Shown piece after piece: positions 11,216 through 21,500 of a stretch of 64,000 nt of DNA (position 1 is the stretch's first letter; each line of letters starts with the position of its first letter). The stretch spans positions 637,501-701,500 of the forward strand of contig JAWZYV010006126.1 in assembly GCA_038373885.1 (NCBI GenBank), given 5' to 3'. Origin of the DNA: Cheiracanthium punctorium (lineage: Eukaryota > Arthropoda > Arachnida > Araneae > Cheiracanthiidae). The notes beneath the pieces were generated by a model. It worked only from the letters and a program-made list of their open reading frames with translations. It had not been told where the DNA came from and did not search any database. The position numbers and the translations under genes are program-made.

Positions 11216-11895
11216 TTCGTTTGAAGGGGGCATAATGTATTTCTTTCATCATTAGCACTATACATACCAACTATCCTGATTAAATTTGGCAGATTAATAT
11301 CTTGGGCAATCTGATAAAAAGGTGTCTATTATACATGAAACGTAAGTACAGATTCTCTATTACCCTTTTGAGTGCTTTACACAAAATTATTTATTGTTAA
11401 AGGAGATGGGAACAGAGTTCTTCTGTAGCATTTTCTTTCTTAATAAAAAATACCGATTTCGTAAAAAAATACTTATTTAACGAATACAGATTTTTTTTTT
11501 TTTCAGATTTAAATTATTTTGTGATTACGGAAGATAAATCGTTTAAGGTTTTAAAGTCCAATGTTAAAGTTTTAAAGTAATGAAGCACATGGTACTCAAG
11601 AAGCATTCTAAACCATAGATAATACAGTGCTAAGTATTATTACTTAAAAAAAATATTTTTCCCTTCATAATTACGGAATAGTTTATCCAGAATAAAAGTA
11701 AATTTAACACATAACTATTTAGATGACGTATTACGTAGAATAGCCCACGTTTCAAAAGTAAATAAATTACTATTTAGAAAGTAAATTTAATACGATCGAT
11801 ACTGACAAAATGTTGTCATTCGACCATCTAAAAATTCTTTCACAAAAACTGTGTATTGTTTTAAACAATCACAAACGGGAGTACATTTTTTCAAA
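11216..11895. other. unassigned sequence
   Basis: A+T-rich, nothing recognised. Confidence 0.3.
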
Positions 11896-12265
11896 CACAC
11901 AACTGGCTGTGCGACGCCGCAGAGCCAGCTGTGCCAGAAAGGTCCTTTAGCTCTGTGGCACGCGATGCGCGATTCGATAGACCACCCTATTGCTGGTAGT
12001 TAAATCGAGCGATGGCAACGGTTGCACTTTTTCCGGCATTGGACAGTCTGTCTAGTTTTTTGCATCAGATGCCGGTACTGATAAAAGTAATTCTGACATC
12101 AATTTTACAAATAATCGATAATTTTTACGGGAAACTGTGTGCAATTTTCGTGTAACTATGTCCTCCTGAAGTAATTTTTTAAAATCAAATTTATTCTTTG
12201 TGAATCACAGTCAAAACGTCTGAGCTATGTCCTCAAGGTAAGGACACTGAGCGTCAAAGGGTTAA
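11896..12265. mobile_element. piggyBac-like MITE, truncated second copy
   Basis: Homologous in inverse order to the 3169-3686 element. It starts within the palindrome centre (GGCTGTGCGACGCCG), passes through the shared GCTGGTAGTTAAATCGAG region and ends CAAAGGG|TTAA at 12259-12265. One palindrome arm is missing. The terminal CCCTTTGACGC (opposite strand) matches the first copy's CCCTTTAACGC. Confidence 0.65.
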
Positions 12266-12269
12266 GCAC

Positions 12270-13085
12270 TGTACGAATCCTGTTATTAATACTTTTCTGA
12301 TCACTTCAAGAAAAAAAAAAGCATTCCTCATTTTAATCAACCAAAGAATGTAACATGAACAAAGTTATTTCATTTATTTGAGATAATTTCATTTACTTAG
12401 TGTAACTATTTACTTATTCTTTATTATAACTTCATTCAGAGCCATGGTATTCACAATTATCCCAAAAAGTAAACCCTTAGGATAAAGTCGTAACCAGGGA
12501 AAGGAATCCCCCTCGAAAATTTAGTCAATGCATTAGTAGTTTTTTTTATTTGAGTTAATTCTGGAGATCAACTACAGGTGAAAAAAAGTTTAGTCCTACA
12601 TATCCCCCACGCTCTCGAATTTTTTGTCTTCCTACGGGCTTGCGTTAGGGCAAAGCCCATCTCTCCTATGAGCTACATTTTCGAAACTCGAATCCCATAC
12701 GCGTTGACACATCAACGTACACTGCACATTAATCCGGACTTATTTTCCGACCCCGTGAATGTCCTAATTTAATTCGAAAAAACTAGATGCCAATATTACC
12801 TCGAAAAAGATGTACTTTCAATTACACTTTTTGTCCTACTGGTGATATTAGCATCTTCATTTCGTGCTTCAAATTCACCATACGTGAAAAGTAAAAGAAA
12901 TAAAGTAAATCTTGAGGAGACTCAAAGGTGGGCCAAAGTCAGGAATTCCTGAGTATAGCTACAAGACTTGCTTAAATCCCTTAAATGAATCAAGCATTAT
13001 TTTCATAAATTAAGAAGATCTGAATTCGCAGACTAAGAAAAATCTGAAACACCTCCCTATTTTGAAAGCTCCTTAAAGTGCAAAG
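12270..13085. other. unassigned sequence
   Basis: No gene or element recognised. The open frame at 12578-12772 has no protein features I know. Confidence 0.3.
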
Positions 13086-13088
13086 CAT

Positions 13089-13500
13089 CAGTAGTGTTCC
13101 CCAACCTCCGGGCCGCGGACCGACACTGGTCCGTTAATCAAATGGTACCGGGCAGCCCAAGGAACCTTAAATTATTTCCATTTTATTTACTGTGGTGTAT
13201 TTCTTTAGACTTTGTGCGACTTGTCGGGTTTGTGTCAATTTATGAAGTCTTGTAAACGTTTTAAATTAGTTTATTGTTTATTAAACATTTCAAGAGTATG
13301 ATTTAAAACAGTCATATTAAAAAATGAATACACTTTCCTTAAAGGAAAAAAAAAGAAACAAATAAATTGAACGAGTTTTTTATTAAACAAAAAAATCCCC
13401 CCCCCCGCCAATTAAAAAAAACTCTTTAGTGGTCCGCGTTAAAATTATCGAATGCTGACCAGTGTGCGGTGATAAAAAGGTTAAAAGGTTGGGGAACAGG
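13089..13500. mobile_element. hAT-like non-autonomous element
   Basis: The left end contains GTTCCCCAACCTCCGGGCC, and the right end is the inverse of TGTTCCCCAACCTTTTAACC. Both are near ends of GGACCGnnACTGGTCCG-like sequence. TTCCCCAACC termini are known from hAT families. The outer bases and the 8-bp target duplication are not clear, so the copy is old. It contains a C run (13396-13405) and no transposase. Confidence 0.55.
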
Positions 13501-14440
13501 ATGTTGGAAGACTATTGGGACAAACTTATGGGGATGTAGGGTATATTCTAAAGAACACAAAGAATCACATAGCAATGTGGGGTCGGAAACGTCGTCCTCA
13601 TGTAGAACATTAATAATAACTTTGGAAGCAAAACAGTAGGAAAATGTTTAGTGTGTAAAAGATATTGATATTTTACGCGTAAATGCTTCTAAAACAGTGA
13701 AACAGATAGTAATATTTTCAAATCGACAGTGTCTGAACCTATAGCGTCTGTATTGTAACGTGTGTGTTGCCCGTACATTACAAAAACAACCAAACATTGT
13801 TTTCTGTATTTTCAGCCCCACAGTCTATGATTGTTAACAGAGAGACTTTTTAACAAAATGGCATAACAATGTTGAATTATCTAGAAAGATATATCCAGAT
13901 ATTACATTAGAGCTGGCTGACCAACATAACGCATACCCAGAAATGTTTACAGCAAGGAATATCATGAGGTTTAGTTAATAACTGCCTCTCTCCTTCCTGA
14001 TCACGTGTACCAATTACGGAATAACTAATAGCGGTAGTTATAGCAGTTATTATCTAAAATATCATTGCTTCCTTATTAGGGATAGCGTAATCGGGGTAGA
14101 ATGGCTGGTATTTACACAACTCAGCGCACTGTATAAATATAACACTTGCTAATGCGTGCTAGATCATTCATTGTAAGCACATTAGAAACTTGCTTGAAAA
14201 CAATCTCGAATAGATTACGATTAACTATTTGCTCGTCGAATTAGTCCTTTCGCACGTCAGATGTCGGAAGATACTTTGGATATAGTGTAGATTATACATT
14301 TAATAGTAAATTCAAACGAACATTACACAGTACGACACCTTTACTTTCTTATTATTATTTAGCAGTTAAGAAAATCTTGGATTGGAATTTGTAGCTAGTT
14401 TTTATTGAGTCATAACTGTCGGTATGCATTTGTATATATT
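13501..14440. other. unassigned sequence
   Basis: Nothing recognised on either strand. Confidence 0.3.
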
Positions 14441-14444
14441 AAAT

Positions 14445-15020
14445 ATATACAATATTTTCTTGTCTGTTTGTGTGTCTGTCTGTCTATCCGCTACAGGTCC
14501 CTAGACCGTTCGTTGGATTATCGGCCAAATTTGGCACAGTGATTAATTAAGATAACAGAGTGCTATAGCTGAAAAAAAACATTAAATCCGAATCTTAGTT
14601 TTTTAGTTATTTTATGTTTTATCTAGTTTTCTACCATTTTTCGCGCATTTTGCGTTATCGTGTAACTCGTCTGAAAGCTGTGTTTCTTATATCATCGGAA
14701 ACTACAGACTATTCTTTTACAAATAAGCATTGCTTCAAAATCCCACTTAAATATCCCCCCCCCCCTAACTTTATTTTTAAGAATCTTTAAAAGAAATAGC
14801 ACTTTTAAGGTAAATTTTTGCAATTTTAAATCGAAACTGTCGCATCGTAAAATGTCACGAGCAAAAAATTTTCATCTTTTTACCTTCGATAAAACATTTA
14901 TTTCGCTCTCTTTTAATTTTTCAATCATGCTGAAATCTTAACATGACTTTTTTTTGTATGTTTTTTTGTTTTTGAAAAGACCTTGAGCGAAAAATGTATT
15001 CCAAAAGATTGTAGCAGGTA
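14445..15020 (+). mobile_element. Helitron-family fragment
   Basis: The tract TCTGTCTGTC, then CCAAATTTGGCAC, then TTTTATGTTTTAT, then the ATCATCGGAAA-like region follows the same order as the 5' part of the Helitron at 49807. Ends are not preserved. It contains a nine-base C run at 14754-14763. Confidence 0.4.
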
Positions 15021-15540
15021 AGAATTTTCTTCAGACGTCAGTTATGAGTGTGCTCTAGCTTGGGGGAAGACTAAGGAAGGGAAGGGTGAAAGAGAGAGAG
15101 AGAAAAGATTAGAAGACGACCGTAAGCAGTCATTTTGCATTTTCCCTTTAAATCATGTTTAGACACATGACAGACAAACGAAAATCATAAACTCAGTTCA
15201 AGGAAATCTTCCTTTTTATCCGGCGTGATTTTGATCCACTTTTAAACCACCATGATAAAGAAACGGGTGGTCGGAAAGTCGGGTAGTCAGAAGAACCGGC
15301 TTGTCGGTTCCAGATGTTTTTTTTTTAAAAATGATTTTCAGCTAAGACAAAATATTTCTGAAGCTTCCAGAATGCATATCTAGTGCCTAATTTATTTTAC
15401 TGACTATTTATTACTTGAGAGTGCAACGGCGTTGCGATTTTAATGTATCAAAAGTGTAAATGTTAATTCTTTCGTGGAAATAATATATACACATATATAT
15501 ATATATATGCACTGCTGTGTGTTCATAAATTACCCTGTGG
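15021..15540. other. unassigned sequence
   Basis: Unassigned, with a short AT dinucleotide run near 15489-15509. Confidence 0.3.
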
Positions 15541-15550
15541 TACCTGTGGA

Positions 15551-16168
15551 AGCAGACAGAACGATCTCATTAAGCATCCTACGGAAGGCATCAAACACAT
15601 TCAAACAACCACAGGAATTCCAAGAGGAAATGGCCAGGTGGAGCGGATTCATAAAACTTTAATACCAGTGCTATCTAAATTGTCAATCAAAGACCCGACA
15701 AAGTGGTACAAATATGTCAGCTCCGTTCAAAGAATTTTGAACAGTACCACCGCCAGAAGTATCAAAACTAGCCCATTTGAATTATTGACAGGGGTTAGGA
15801 TGAAGAACAAAGAAGACCTGAAAATTAACGAAGTCTTAAACGAAGAATACCAGAGAAGTTTTTTGGAGGAGAGAAATTCCTTAAGGGAAGAGGCTAAAAA
15901 AAATATCCTCAAAATGCAACAAGAAAATAAGAAAGGTTATGATAAGAAAAGAAAGAGAGCAGTAGAGTACAAATTAGGCGACTTAGTAGCAATCCAGAGG
16001 ACACAGTTCGGGACTGGTTCGAAGCTACGACTGAAATATTTTGGCCCCTACAAAATAACGAAGGTCAAAGGACATGACAGATACGACGTCGAAAAAGTGG
16101 GACGTCATGAGGGTCCTAACATCACAAGTTCTGCGGCAGATCACATGAAACCGTGGAGCAGACTGTAG
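15551..16168 (+). pseudogene. Ty3/gypsy integrase, 5'-truncated fragment
   Basis: The last roughly 190 codons of a Ty3/gypsy Pol polyprotein. It reads IQTTTGIPRGNGQVERIHKT (the block holding the third catalytic residue E), then a long helical region, the basic KGYDKKRKRAVEYKLGDLVA segment and the GPY/F-type module (LRLKYFGPYKI) to a stop at 16168. The order and spacing match the intact Pol at 21501-25823, but the sequence is a different subfamily. Upstream of about 15572 the integrase core is lost, including the two D residues. A probable LTR follows downstream at 16292. Confidence 0.8.
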
Positions 16169-16291
16169 AACTTTTCATATTTCTAATGACCTGTAAATAA
16201 TGTATTTTTCTTTTCTTTTTTTTAAGTGTTTATTTCAGATATCCTTATAGTCCTGGGCGGTGAGGACACCGCAGGTCAGATGGCCGAGCCT

Positions 16292-16560
16292 GTAGAACCC
16301 GAAGTTTCCATAAGAGCGCAGCTGCTGAAAGGGGCTAAGAGATCATTCACCCCTTCCTTCGAGACCCCCCCCTGACGTGGAAGGTCACGTGGTGTTTTGT
16401 TTTTCGTTGGCTGGCGAATTCGGAAGAAGCGAGCAGTTAGTTAGAGTGAAGTTGACGGAGAGAGACGTTCGGAGATATTGAACGATGATGGAACTTTTCG
16501 TGCATGCCTAGGTGGCTTGCTTTATTGTTTCTTCTAAAGAAGTGAATCCTGTGTGGATGA
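16292..16560 (+). repeat. probable LTR of the truncated gypsy element
   Basis: After the integrase stop there is a 120-bp leader and a GATGGCCGAGCC tract, then TGTAGAACCC. The intact element has the comparable GATGGCCGAA just before its TGTCAAG LTR start, so 16292 is a plausible LTR boundary. The downstream CTTTATTGTTTCTTC resembles LTR polyadenylation sequence. The 3' edge is uncertain because at about 16560 the sequence switches to a Gag fragment in the opposite orientation. Confidence 0.5.
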
Positions 16561-16569
16561 TATTTTGTA

Positions 16570-16883
16570 AGATCTATTTTGTTTTGGATTACAAAAGGTT
16601 CTGTACTGTTACCCTTCTCATAATTTTTTGATTTTAATTGTTCCAATTGGAATTCACGTTCTAATTTCTCCTGTTCTAATTTTTCCCGCGCAATCTTTTC
16701 TTCGCTTTCGCTGTCTGCCGCAATGTTACTGAGAACAGATTTTGTGAATTCTTCATCATACTTCGCATCACTAATAATAATATGTTTCATTTTAGCAATA
16801 GTTGTGTTATCGGGGATCTTTAAATCCAGTTCACGCATTAATTTAATAATATCCTCTTTTCTATGTTTTCCGATGTAAGACAT
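16570..16883 (-). pseudogene. gypsy Gag N-terminal fragment
   Basis: From an ATG at 16883 on the minus strand about 104 residues are Gag-like: a start MSYIGKHRKEDIIKLMREL, a charged coiled stretch (EKIAREKLEQEKLEREFQLE), then NKIDLTKY. I recognise this as the leader part of a gypsy-class Gag frequent in spiders, where the next residues should open the capsid region. Here it runs instead into antisense LTR sequence at about 16565, so later residues in the frame (HPHRIHFFRR and on) are not Gag. A head-to-head rearrangement with 16292-16560. Confidence 0.65.
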
Positions 16884-17264
16884 GTTTACTGATACAAAAA
16901 TTGAGTACTTACAGTTTGTAGTCTTCGGCGATCAGACTCGCCCTGGTAATCCACCACTGATATGTGAGCACACAACACTTTCCTTGAAGCACAAGTACTT
17001 TAAACAAATATCAGTTCAATATTCCATATTATTCTTCACATTTATCCAATTCTATTCTTTTCAATTTAATCAGGTTCTATGGAATCTAATTCTTATTCTG
17101 TCCCGGCGAAAAATTACGAAAAACTAGAGGGTTTTCGATATCCCGGTGAAAGCCTTTTATATTACTGCTGCACTTAATCAAATTTACTAAATTCTTGTAC
17201 GGTTTGAAAATGGATGAATTTGAAACTAAGCAGGTGAATTTCGTTGCATAGTCTCCAGTTTTTG
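16884..17264 (-). other. upstream leader of the Gag fragment and unassigned DNA
   Basis: The first 100 bases probably belong to the same element as the Gag fragment (untranslated leader). I could not find an LTR edge. The rest is unassigned. Confidence 0.3.
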
Positions 17265-17345
17265 CACTTTCCAACAAAGTTGAGATGTGTTTACGATTTC
17301 GATTTGTCTGTCTGTTTGTGATATAATTACAGTAGATATGAATCG
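17265..17345 (+). repeat. dispersed repeat family A, short copy
   Basis: Begins GCACTTTCCAACAAAGTTGA and continues GATTTGTCTGTCTG and ATGAATCGATTGCC, the same order as the copies at 26690 and 53940. Confidence 0.5.
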
Positions 17346-17548
17346 ATTGCCAAAATATTGTTACGAATTTTCGGGGTGGTCTGCTGTTATCGGGTTTAAT
17401 TTAGACTAAAATTCATGTTCACCAAATAACTGAATTTTTGCATTTTGTTGCTTGTAAATTAATTAACTAGAACACGAGGTAGGGAGGTTTGGGTTTTTCA
17501 TAGCAAAGCATTCGGTTTGGTGTTATTACTTTATAAATATAAGCTTAG

Positions 17549-18443
17549 GCCCCAGACAGCACAGCAAATTTGCATCAAACTTGCAGTAAGCTTGATAATT
17601 TCAAGCGTGTAAGCTTAATGCAAGCTTTAATCAAGTGTTCAAGTTTACACTTGCCCAACTTGCATTAAGCTTGACATAGAAAACTTAATTTCAAGCTTAA
17701 AAAATTTCCCCCCAAAAAATTTCCTAAATACACGGGGCGCCCGTCGGCGAACTCGCTCCACATATTTTATTTTTCCACGCATTTTCCCCACTACACTGAA
17801 ATTTAAAGCTATTTTAATCTATTTCCATCAACGGTCCGCGGCTGGGATCGATCTTGGGACCTAAGGTTTGGGAAGCCAGCGTCCTAACCACTCAGCCAAC
17901 CTGACTCGCACTGGTATGACTAAAGTTTGAAGTGAAGATTGATCAGTGGCCGATGCCGATCTGTCTCTTTTATTTTTCCATGGGATGAATCAAAATTAAA
18001 ATAATGTTATGTGTGATTTATAGACTCTACTAATAGGGAAATAAGCATAATATAAACTTAAAAGCAGCATACGTTTTAAAACTTTCAATATCGCGACACT
18101 CATGTTGGGCAATACTGGCCAAAATCGAGACAAACGACTGATTTTGAAATCAATTTCGTAGTATAATTGTATTTTATTTTGAAGAATTTCAATATGTCGA
18201 AATATAGAATCTTTTTTTTTTATTTCTATGGTCAAGTGCATTTATGATTGATGATAAATTATTTGTTATGTGGATGTGGCTTTTCAAATCAAGCAGTCAT
18301 CAAGTTGTATTTAAGCTTGATAGTTCAAATGACTTCTCCAAACTTGCTGCAGGCACAAAATGAGTTCAACTGTCAAGCTTGTATTAATACGTCAAATTCA
18401 AAGAAATGTCAAGCTTGATTTAAGCTTATGTGCTGTCTGGGGC
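17549..18443. mobile_element. TIR element with AAGCTT-rich ends
   Basis: Perfect 15-bp inverted ends, GCCCCAGACAGCACA, at 17549-17563 and 18429-18443. Roughly 150 bp inside each end is packed with AAGCTTGA or AAGCTT motifs in both orientations, about nine in total. The middle holds a tRNA-derived SINE and an unrelated A+T-rich tract. No transposase and no unambiguous target duplication, so the superfamily is open. Confidence 0.7.
17700..17910 (-). mobile_element. tRNA-derived SINE nested in the TIR element
   Basis: On the minus strand the head reads GGTTGGCTGAGTGGTTAGG (A box) and AGATCGATCCCAGCC (degenerate B box), separated as in a tRNA. The body runs left to about 17700. No acceptor stem and no clear target duplication. 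Confidence 0.6.
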
Positions 18444-19001
18444 GTAACAATTCCGCACTGTGCCACTCCAAAACAGGTATCAGGTATATAGTACGGCACA
18501 TACGAATAACATATATAAATTTTGTACTCATCGATGCACACTTACGACAGTTAGAGCACGAGCGGACAGAGTAAGAGTCGAAATCATACCAAATACCCTT
18601 TTCTTCTTTGTTGGAAAGTGCTAAAATCTTCCATTATAAAACGAGACAGTAACATGGCCGAAAGTCCTCGAACGTTAGATGCTTTATCATGACGAGCAAA
18701 ATAAAAAGTTATTTACAAACATATCTTACATGGAAAGGAATTAGGAATAAAAATGGAAAAGAAAATTTAAAAAAAAATCGGGATCCCACGCGGAAGATTA
18801 AAAGAAACAGCAAAGCTCAAAACATTTTCGCAGAATACGGCTTAATACTGGCTGTTTCTATGACGACAGAAATGGAAGAAAAGTTTTCTTTCAAAGATAT
18901 ATCCCTGCAGATTGTTTTGATGGTGAAAGATAGGTTGTGACACGCGTTTTGTCAAAAACAAGATAATAGTTGAATCAGTTAGTTCTGAGGAAAATACTTT
19001 C
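18444..19001. other. unassigned sequence
   Basis: No element ends. The open frame at 18689-18940 is Lys/Asn rich and unrecognised. Confidence 0.3.
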
Positions 19002-19010
19002 GATATTTCC

Positions 19011-19447
19011 AGAGCCTTATTATCGCATGGGCAAATCGGGACTTCGCCCAGGGTCTCCAACTCGAAAGGGCCCCCAATATCAAATGTTGTTCTGAAATAT
19101 TCTTTTTTATATCAATATTTTATGAAAAATAAAACAAATTTCATAAAGGGGGGCCCTCAAATTCATCAATGCCCGGGGCCCCTGTTGTTCGTAATCAGGC
19201 TCCGATGAGGCCTCGGGACTTCAGACATTTCGGGCCCTCCCAGAGACGTAGCTAGGGTTTCCGGCGACCAGTCATATGATTTATAAAGTGATTTAATATT
19301 CGACCTAATACTCTATGGGTTTATTTTTTCCGGAAAATTCAAACCACTGGTAGAGGTAAAACGATTTTTTCATCAGAATTTTAGGCCCTACAAATCTGGG
19401 GGGCCTCGGGCAAATGCCAGATTTGCTCATGCGATAATGAGGCCATG
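19011..19447. mobile_element. MITE with 9-bp target duplication (Mutator-like)
   Basis: GATATTTCC flanks the element (19002-19010 and 19448-19456). The termini are inverted copies of GCCTTATTATCGCATGGGCA and GCCTCATTATCGCATGAGCA. A 9-bp duplication is typical of Mutator-like elements. The interior has several GGGCCC/GCCC runs and no coding frame. Confidence 0.65.
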
Positions 19448-19552
19448 GATATTTCCGCCAGTGTTTATTTTTTCCCGTCCAAAACAGCAGCAATCATGTT
19501 GGCAGTGATACTGTAACGATGTTACATTGCGTCACATCACAAATGCGATGTA

Positions 19553-19745
19553 AATGAACGCCTTCTGTGACGTCAGTGTGTGACAAACATGTGACGTTTC
19601 ACAGTGACGTCTCAGTGCAATTGATAAGTCACAATGTGACAAACATGTGACGTTACACAGTGACGTCCCAGTGCAATTGATAAGTTACAATGTGACGTCA
19701 CTGTGTGATAAACGTGACGTTGCAGAATTGCCAGTGTAATTGATA
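19553..19745. repeat. tandem repeat carrying TGACGTCA motifs
   Basis: About three imperfect units of 56-70 bp: TGTGACAAACATGTGACGTT, then CACAGTGACGTC, then CAGTGCAATTGATAAGT. The unit carries repeated TGACGT half-sites, and full TGACGTCA palindromes occur near 19567 and 19692. No gene nearby is recognised. Confidence 0.75.
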
Positions 19746-19749
19746 ATTA

Positions 19750-20730
19750 CTCACAACGTACACGTTCCACAATACCCTCCTCTCATCTACATTTTGCATT
19801 TAACTGAATAATCAAAACTAAAATGTAAGAAATGCATAAAAAACGTAAAAAAAAAGAAAAAAGAATGCTGCAAGTACAAACAGAATATACACACGACTAA
19901 CTGTTATAAACTGAATTTACTTTAGCTCTATGCAAAACTGAATACGAAATCTTTCACAATGTGAAAACTGATAGGGAAAAACGTGTATCAGAAAAATAAA
20001 GCGAAATGTTAAGTGGAGGAAGACAATATTCCAAAAAGTGTTCCAATCCCAAGTGGGAGATTAAAACTATTGGTGCTCAAAATGTGTTCCAAAGAATGCA
20101 TTTAATCCTAGCTGTGTTTCTATGACAACAGACGCTGCAATGAAAAAAGTTCTTCCTATCAGGATGAAATCTATTTCCTTTGAGAATGTTTTGATGACGA
20201 AATATTCTTACGAATTTCAGACATTCCATAGAAATAAATAATTTGAATATGAATGAATAAATATGAGAGTTTTGTTAAGAAAACAAAAAAACACGATATT
20301 GATATGGATGTCGGCAAATATTTTTCTAACAGCGAGCGAGCATCAAATTTTTAAAAAGACGCAGCGAAATTAAGAATAATGCAGCTAGGGGAACACGTAA
20401 CAACATAATACTAGAACCAGGGTGTCTTCAAACATTGCCCTTTTATGATTGCTTGGAAACTTATATGTAGTAAACTAGGCGCCAAAGCCCTTAGACTCGC
20501 TACACTCGCTTTTTATAGGAGGCATTCGTCCCCTAATTGAGGCATTCGCCTTATTTGTAAAAAAGGCATAATTGACAAAACCAAAAGATTGGATCTGCAC
20601 TACAAGCACTGCAAGCAACTACACATTCCTTGGTACTTGCATGTTCCTTGGAACAACTTCACAGTCCTTATAATACACAATACTTAATACATTCATTTTA
20701 TTTATACATTGCACACTATGAAATAAACAG
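19750..20730. other. unassigned sequence with a repeat piece
   Basis: Mostly unassigned. About 20480-20600 (GACTCGCTACACTCGCTTTT, then GCATTCGCC) is an inverted homologue of 62282-62400, so it is a dispersed repeat. Confidence 0.35.
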
Positions 20731-20731
20731 T

Positions 20732-20771
<40 letters not shown>
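20732..20771. repeat. (TA)n microsatellite, target of the LTR element
   Basis: A pure TA run directly against the LTR edge. TATATA resumes after the other LTR at 26334, so the retrotransposon is inserted inside a TA microsatellite. Confidence 0.85.
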
Positions 20772-20777
<6 letters not shown>

Positions 20778-21125
20778 TTAAAAGAGAGAGAGTATTAGGC
20801 TGGTGTCTAGGGATGAATAATTACTATTTCAGTTAATATAAAAAAAATTATATTTACAAGTAATTTACATGATCGAGTTTACATTATTCTTCGTATCGTC
20901 GTACATGAGCATACAGCAATCAACTGCTTAGTGCCGCAGCTCTTCCTCGAATGTCTATTCCTAAAAAAAGGGGTGAGAGTTCTTTCGGGCTGAGGTCGTC
21001 TTCATTTTATTAATCAGGGGGGAAAGCTATTGAGGCCTTTACGGGTTGTCACTTTTAGGTGCTAGTGGATGTTGAGTCAGTGGTGTTTCGTCATTCGCGA
21101 GGGCTTTGCAGACCTGGTCTTGACA
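20772..21125 (-). repeat. 3' LTR
   Basis: On the minus strand it starts TGTCAAGACCAGG and ends ATATTTA. It is nearly identical to 25980-26333. The sequence before it on the minus strand (AGGATGGCCGAA) occupies the polypurine-tract position. Confidence 0.93.
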
Positions 21126-21500
21126 TTCGGCCATCCTGCTCGGAGACGTCCTCGGCTCTCGTGGCACCACGTTGTCCTCGTCTTTGGCCGGGCGTTATCC
21201 GCCTCATCGTCGTCGTCATCAATAGGCATCAGGGCACCCAATTATCGTCCGAGGTCCTGAAAATAAAAAGAAAAAAAAACGAGAAAAAGGGAAAAACATG
21301 TGGGCTAGGCTTCTAATCAAATCGTCCTGAGGCTGCCCTTCGTCTTCTTCGACATCGTCATGAAATACGTCTTGGAGCTGTGCTAGAAAAGTGAGAAAAA
21401 AAAAATGTGATTGTCTTCAACAGTGATATTTGGGAAAGTTGTCAAGTCCGGGAATAAAAAGTCACGGTCGGGAGTTTTTCTAGTCAGAAGCGGAAGATAA
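21126..21500 (-). other. 3' untranslated region of the LTR element
   Basis: Between the Gag-Pol stop and the 3' LTR. The open frames seen on the plus strand here are not supported as genes. Confidence 0.6.

Noticed and set aside
10888..11265. 125-residue open frame on the minus strand
   Set aside because: It runs through two MITEs, and its apparent internal repeats are the DNA repeats of those elements.
21059..21316. 85-residue plus-strand frame
   Set aside because: Overlaps the LTR edge and 3' untranslated part of the gypsy element, antisense, with no recognisable domain.
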